Of a stretch of 9,063 bases of DNA, positions 6,258-9,063 are shown one piece after another (the stretch's first letter is position 1; every line of letters starts with the position of its first letter). Both the position numbers and the translations under genes were made by a program. Origin of the DNA: an uncultured Terrimonas sp. GTDB taxonomy: Bacteria; Bacteroidota; Bacteroidia; Chitinophagales; Chitinophagaceae. The stretch lies in the NCBI GenBank assembly GCA_946886925.1, contig CAMPJQ010000075.1:1-9063 (forward strand), read 5' to 3'. A model generated the notes under the pieces. It was not told where the DNA came from. It saw only the letters and a program-made list of their open reading frames with translations, and did not search any database.

Positions 6258-7574
6258 CTATGCGTATGTTGTTACGCCAGGTACAGCTACGGGGTAAAAC
6301 CCATCGGCATCGGGAAGAACCGGTGGCATTGCTGCCCAGTCGTATTCTTTAGGATGAATGTCTATGCCCGAATTAATTGCTTTATCCCATTCAATAATCT
6401 GTCCGCTATAGGTAGCCATACGGCCAAGTATAGACGTCATGGTGCTTTTGGCCCCGCGTTCGGCATCCCAGAATTTAAACTGTCCTTTGGCCACCGCTTC
6501 AAACAGTTCATCATGCTCTGTTTGGTAGGGATTGTTTTCTGTTTTACGGTCAAACTGGTACAATACTTTTCCCTTATGATCCACGATGTTGGCAGCGCCG
6601 GCAAATATTTTTCCTTTTGTACCTATCAGCAGTTCATCCACTTTGCTCATGGTTTTAGGCTGGTGGCGGCACTGGCTGTTAAGGATGGAACCATCGGCAT
6701 AATGAAATTCCACAAAGTGATGATCGAATATTTCACCATAGTCTTTTCCTTTCCTCACTTCTCTTCCGCCCATTCCCTGGGCTTTAACAGGGTAGCTGCC
6801 CTTAAACCAGTTGATCACGTCAATATTGTGAATATGCTGTTCAGTAATGTGGTCGCCGCAGAGCCAGTTAAAATAATACCAGTTGCGCATCTGGTATTCC
6901 ATTTCAGTTTGGCCTTCTTTACGGGGGTGAACCCACACGCCATCACCATTCCACCAGGCTTGTGCAGAAGTGATATCGCCTATAGCATCTTTGCGTTTGA
7001 ATAATTCACGGTAAGAATTTTGATAATGCCTTTGCAGGCCTACCACTACGTTTAGCTTTTTTTGTTTGGCAATGGTTGCCGCAGCCAGCACTTTTTGTAT
7101 GCCTGCCGGATCTGTTGCCACGGGTTTTTCCATGAAGATGTGCTTACCCTGCTTAACGGCTTCTTCAAAATGTATGGGCCGGAATCCCGGAGGCGTAGCC
7201 AGTATTACCACATCTGCTAACGCTATTGCTTTTTGATACGCATCAAAACCAACAAATTTTCTGTCCTGCGGAACATCAATGCGTTTGGCATCTATTTCTT
7301 CCGAAATGGCATTGTATGATTTGTCGAGTCTGTCCTGGAAGGCATCCGCCATTGCCACGAGCTTCACGTTTTGCTTGGTGGATAAAGCCTGGGTAGCGGC
7401 GCCCGTTCCCCGGCCTCCGCAACCTATCAATGCTATTTTTATGGTATCATCAGCACCGGAAAAATAATTGGCTTTTGAAAATAATGGTGCAGCCAGTAAA
7501 CCACCCGCAAGAAGAGAAGAGTTTTTTACAAATTCTCTCCGGGTTGATTGATTTGAAGAATTATTCTTATTCAT
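6258..7574 (-). CDS. Tat-exported Gfo/Idh/MocA family oxidoreductase
   Basis: This 438-aa protein is an NAD(P)-dependent sugar or cyclitol dehydrogenase-type enzyme expected in the periplasm. A Tat signal (STRREFVKNSS, residues 10-20, then a hydrophobic run ending near 35) implies export after folding with its cofactor. The Rossmann fold starts at 45 with the dinucleotide loop GCGGRG (51-56). ATPPG (126-130) and MEKPVATD (148-155), carrying the family lysine Lys150, follow. The C-terminal sheet domain contains GDHITEQHIHNIDVINW (240-256). There the usual D-x3-H active-site pair appears as Glu245-x3-His249, a form I associate with Tat-exported members of the family. It lacks the features I would expect of GH109 glycosidases, so I leave the reaction open; oxidation of a sugar or 3-keto-glycoside chemistry are both possible. 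It starts 22 nt after the SUMF1-like gene on the same strand and is the last gene before a strong terminator. Confidence 0.96.
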   Translation of the reverse strand: MNKNNSSNQSTRREFVKNSSLLAGGLLAAPLFSKANYFSGADDTIKIALIGCGGRGTGAATQALSTKQNVKLVAMADAFQDRLDKSYNAISEEIDAKRIDVPQDRKFVGFDAYQKAIALADVVILATPPGFRPIHFEEAVKQGKHIFMEKPVATDPAGIQKVLAAATIAKQKKLNVVVGLQRHYQNSYRELFKRKDAIGDITSAQAWWNGDGVWVHPRKEGQTEMEYQMRNWYYFNWLCGDHITEQHIHNIDVINWFKGSYPVKAQGMGGREVRKGKDYGEIFDHHFVEFHYADGSILNSQCRHQPKTMSKVDELLIGTKGKIFAGAANIVDHKGKVLYQFDRKTENNPYQTEHDELFEAVAKGQFKFWDAERGAKSTMTSILGRMATYSGQIIEWDKAINSGIDIHPKEYDWAAMPPVLPDADGFYPVAVPGVTTYA

Positions 7575-7596
7575 ACAACTTGTTTTATGTGAGCAA

Positions 7597-8559
7597 TCAT
7601 TTGTTTAAATACTTATTATAAAATGTTTCTGCTTCCTCTGCTGTGGGTTGTTTTTCGGGCCGCACTATCCTGTATCCTACAAACATGGCATCGGTGAGCC
7701 ACCAACGGCTTCTCGGTATCTGGGGATCTCTTTTGTTCCACGAAGACTCCGAGTGCTGGCGATCTGCACTTCTTAATCCTTCTGCTTCATCTAAGAAACT
7801 TCCACCTCTTATACTCCTGGGGTAGCGGGTTGCCGGTGGCGTAAGCGGATCGGCGGCACTGTCACTTAATTTTTCGAAATATTTTTCATCATATTGATCC
7901 AGCGTCCATTCCGAAACATTTCCCAGCATATCATATAAGCCTAATGTATTGGGCTGTTTTTCTCCTACTTTATGGTATTTTTTCTTACTATTGTCTTTAT
8001 ACCATGCATATTTGCCCAATTCCTTTGGGTCGTTGCCAAAAGGGTAAACCGTTGTGCTGCCGGCACGACAGGCATACTCCCATTCTGCTTCTGTAGGCAG
8101 GCGATAAAAAATGCCCGTATTTTTATACAGCCAGCGGCAAAACATCAGCGCGGCGTCCTGGCTCATGCTGTTAACGGGGTACCCCCCCGTTTTGCCCATT
8201 CCCCAGCTAAGATCTATATATTGCGGAGTGGGCCGTGTTACCGCATCCACTTCAGAACCAACGGGTGTGCCCTCATCACGGAAAAAAGCATCGAAGATAT
8301 CATGCGTTACTTCGTACGCACCCATCCAGAAAGAAGAAACCGTTACTTTTTTGGCGGGTATTTCATCAGGTTGCTTTGCATTGTCTGCAGCGTTGCTGCC
8401 CATGGTAAATGATCCGCCGTGAACGGGAACCATTTTTAAGTTAAGCTGTGTGCCGGGGACTTTTTGATCATAAGGTTTAAAATCCTGTTGGGTACCGTTT
8501 TGGGCATGTGTAATAAATGTCAGATTGATCAATACACATGCAAATCCAAGCTTTCTCAC
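7597..8559 (-). CDS. Exported SUMF1/FGE-fold protein lacking the FGE catalytic cysteines
   Basis: A signal peptide (MRKLGFACVLINLTFITHA, cleavage near residue 19) precedes a complete SUMF1-type domain of the formylglycine-generating enzyme family. Family landmarks are VPVHGGSFTMGS (45-56), VTVSSFWMGAYEVTHD (73-87), YPVNSMSQDAA (127-137), YRLPTEAEWEYACRAG (152-167), GLYDMLGNVSEW (207-218), RGGSF (251-255) and VGYRIVR (294-300). True FGEs carry two active-site cysteines just after RGGSF; here that segment reads LDEAEGLRSADRQ with none. The only mature cysteines are Cys141 and Cys164. It is therefore probably not a sulfatase activator and may be a binding or structural member, or a different oxygenase. 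The start is GTG: a TAA lies 18 nt upstream in frame, no ATG occurs before residue 43, and only this start gives the signal peptide. It is the first gene of an operon with the oxidoreductase. Confidence 0.93.
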   Translation of the reverse strand: MRKLGFACVLINLTFITHAQNGTQQDFKPYDQKVPGTQLNLKMVPVHGGSFTMGSNAADNAKQPDEIPAKKVTVSSFWMGAYEVTHDIFDAFFRDEGTPVGSEVDAVTRPTPQYIDLSWGMGKTGGYPVNSMSQDAALMFCRWLYKNTGIFYRLPTEAEWEYACRAGSTTVYPFGNDPKELGKYAWYKDNSKKKYHKVGEKQPNTLGLYDMLGNVSEWTLDQYDEKYFEKLSDSAADPLTPPATRYPRSIRGGSFLDEAEGLRSADRQHSESSWNKRDPQIPRSRWWLTDAMFVGYRIVRPEKQPTAEEAETFYNKYLNK

Positions 8560-8885
8560 TATTTGTAATCTTTTTTATATAAAGGAAAGGTAAGAAAAGA
8601 ATCAATATCGGCATTCATTTTCTTCCTGTGCCGGCAATTTACAGAACAGGGGCATTACTGCTGTCCTGTGCCATCAAGAGCACCAAATACAAGTTTACCG
8701 ATAAAGCAGCTACCTGTTCCCACAACCTCAACTATACGAGGTTGGATAAGCCATCCTATATTATCAGATGATGCAGAAATACTTGCACAAAGAATAACTT
8801 CACGTCGTAAAATATGGTTCGGGCCAAGGCTTTCGTCGATTTTCGCTTTATGCTACATATCAGTTAAAAACCGATTAATAACAAA
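8560..8885. other. 326-nt region upstream of the SUMF1 operon, without an intact gene
   Basis: The region separates two divergently transcribed genes and should hold both promoters. On the minus strand TACCTTTC (8592-8585) is one base from the TAnnTTTG box and would put transcription about 20 nt before the GTG at 8559, but no good TTG box accompanies it. A 7-bp stem (CAACCTC 8723-8729 with GAGGTTG 8738-8744) lies inside the remnant reading frame at 8655-8852. I see no clear plus-strand promoter for the lipoprotein. Confidence 0.4.
8655..8852 (-). pseudogene. Possible C-terminal remnant of an unidentified gene
   Basis: This is an open minus-strand frame of 65 codons ending in TAA (8657-8655), with a TAG immediately upstream (8855-8853). 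It contains no ATG or other plausible start. The translation is protein-like and well mixed (KAKIDESLGPNHILRREV, then SSDNIGWLIQPRIVEVVGTG, then GKLVFGALDGTGQQ at the end), unlike the other non-coding frames in the window. I do not recognise the family. It reads like the 3' end of a gene whose front part has been lost or interrupted. The same DNA is also open on the plus strand from a GTG at 8668, so the coding strand is not proven. Confidence 0.35.
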
Positions 8886-9063
8886 ATGCTTAAAGGAATT
8901 AAAACAACTTTGTTTATCTCTTTTTTTTCTTTGGTTTTTCAAGGCTGTTTAGATTTACGCTCTTGCAATAAAGATATATCTGGAAAGTATTACTCTAAGG
9001 GTGATGATAGTACTGTCAATTTCTTAGATATAAATGAGAATGGTACTTACTATCATTTTTACA
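8886..9063 (+). CDS. Putative lipoprotein, 3'-partial
   Basis: The frame opens at ATG 8886, after an in-frame TAA at 8865, and runs 59 codons to the window edge without a stop. MLKGIKTTLFISFFSLVFQGC is a typical lipoprotein signal with lipobox VFQGC and Cys21 as the lipidated residue. The mature part starts LDLRSCNKDISGKYY, and later residues include NENGTYYHFY, a pattern resembling small beta-rich lipoproteins; the family is not identifiable from so little. It should be anchored in the inner or outer membrane. The gene is A+T-rich compared with its neighbours. A GTG-initiated frame (8668-8952) overlaps its start in another frame, but the signal peptide supports the present choice. Confidence 0.7.
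   Translation, partial: MLKGIKTTLFISFFSLVFQGCLDLRSCNKDISGKYYSKGDDSTVNFLDINENGTYYHFY

Noticed and set aside
6195..7004. Long plus-strand open frame (269 aa)
   Set aside because: It is fully antisense to the well-supported Gfo/Idh/MocA gene for most of its length, and its product is an unmixed Phe/His/Val-rich sequence with no domain.
8723..8744. Seven-bp stem-loop as a possible terminator or recombination site
   Set aside because: There is no T-run and no conserved attachment-site features, and it falls inside a reading frame, so it is probably coincidental.
8668..8952. Plus-strand frame of 94 aa starting at GTG
   Set aside because: It runs antisense to a more protein-like minus-strand frame, and its end overlaps the lipoprotein start, whose signal peptide is better evidence. 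I could not fully exclude it, so the minus-strand remnant is given low confidence.

Overview
The window looks like chromosomal DNA of a Bacteroidota bacterium, most likely of the Chitinophagaceae/Sphingobacteriales type. This rests on a giant hybrid two-component regulator of the Bacteroidota polysaccharide-sensing type, exported proteins carrying the adhesion-like module and C-terminal sorting-domain style of type IX secretion (T9SS) bacteria, a Tat-exported Gfo/Idh/MocA oxidoreductase next to an exported SUMF1-like protein, moderate A+T content, and start sites without Shine-Dalgarno sequences. The genus assignment is inference.

Layout. Positions 2-3724 (+) hold nearly all of one hybrid sensor/regulator: periplasmic beta-propeller, Y_Y_Y domain, transmembrane helix, histidine kinase, receiver and AraC-type DNA-binding domain. 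Its reading frame is already open at the left edge, so its true start lies outside the window. A small helical protein of unknown function follows on the same strand (3930-4205). A perfect 11-bp inverted repeat (4221-4258) separates it from the minus-strand genes.

On the minus strand lie two small secreted proteins sharing one adhesion-like beta module: 226 aa (4268-4948), with a degenerate T9SS-type tail, and 140 aa (5269-5691), the module alone. A strong hairpin (5197-5222) and a candidate promoter (5139-5168) lie between them, so they look like separate transcripts. The long gap 5692-6257 holds a candidate minus-strand promoter with an FNR/CRP-like dyad, a clear terminator for the next operon and a degenerate low-complexity repeat.

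Positions 8559 to 6258 (minus) are a compact two-gene operon: an exported SUMF1/FGE-fold protein (GTG start), then after 22 nt a Tat-exported NAD(P)-dependent oxidoreductase. The SUMF1-fold protein lacks the paired cysteines of true formylglycine-generating enzymes. Both products should act in the periplasm, and the pairing suggests carbohydrate metabolism, but no substrate can be read from the sequence.

The right end (8560-9063) is less ordinary. It holds a 65-codon open frame on the minus strand that reads like the C-terminal remnant of an unidentified gene. Next to it is the start of an A+T-rich plus-strand lipoprotein gene cut by the window edge. I see no tRNA, rRNA, CRISPR array, complete insertion sequence or phage gene. 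No clearly new system is visible; the best leads are the cysteine-less SUMF1/oxidoreductase pair, the solo secreted module and the remnant/lipoprotein junction.
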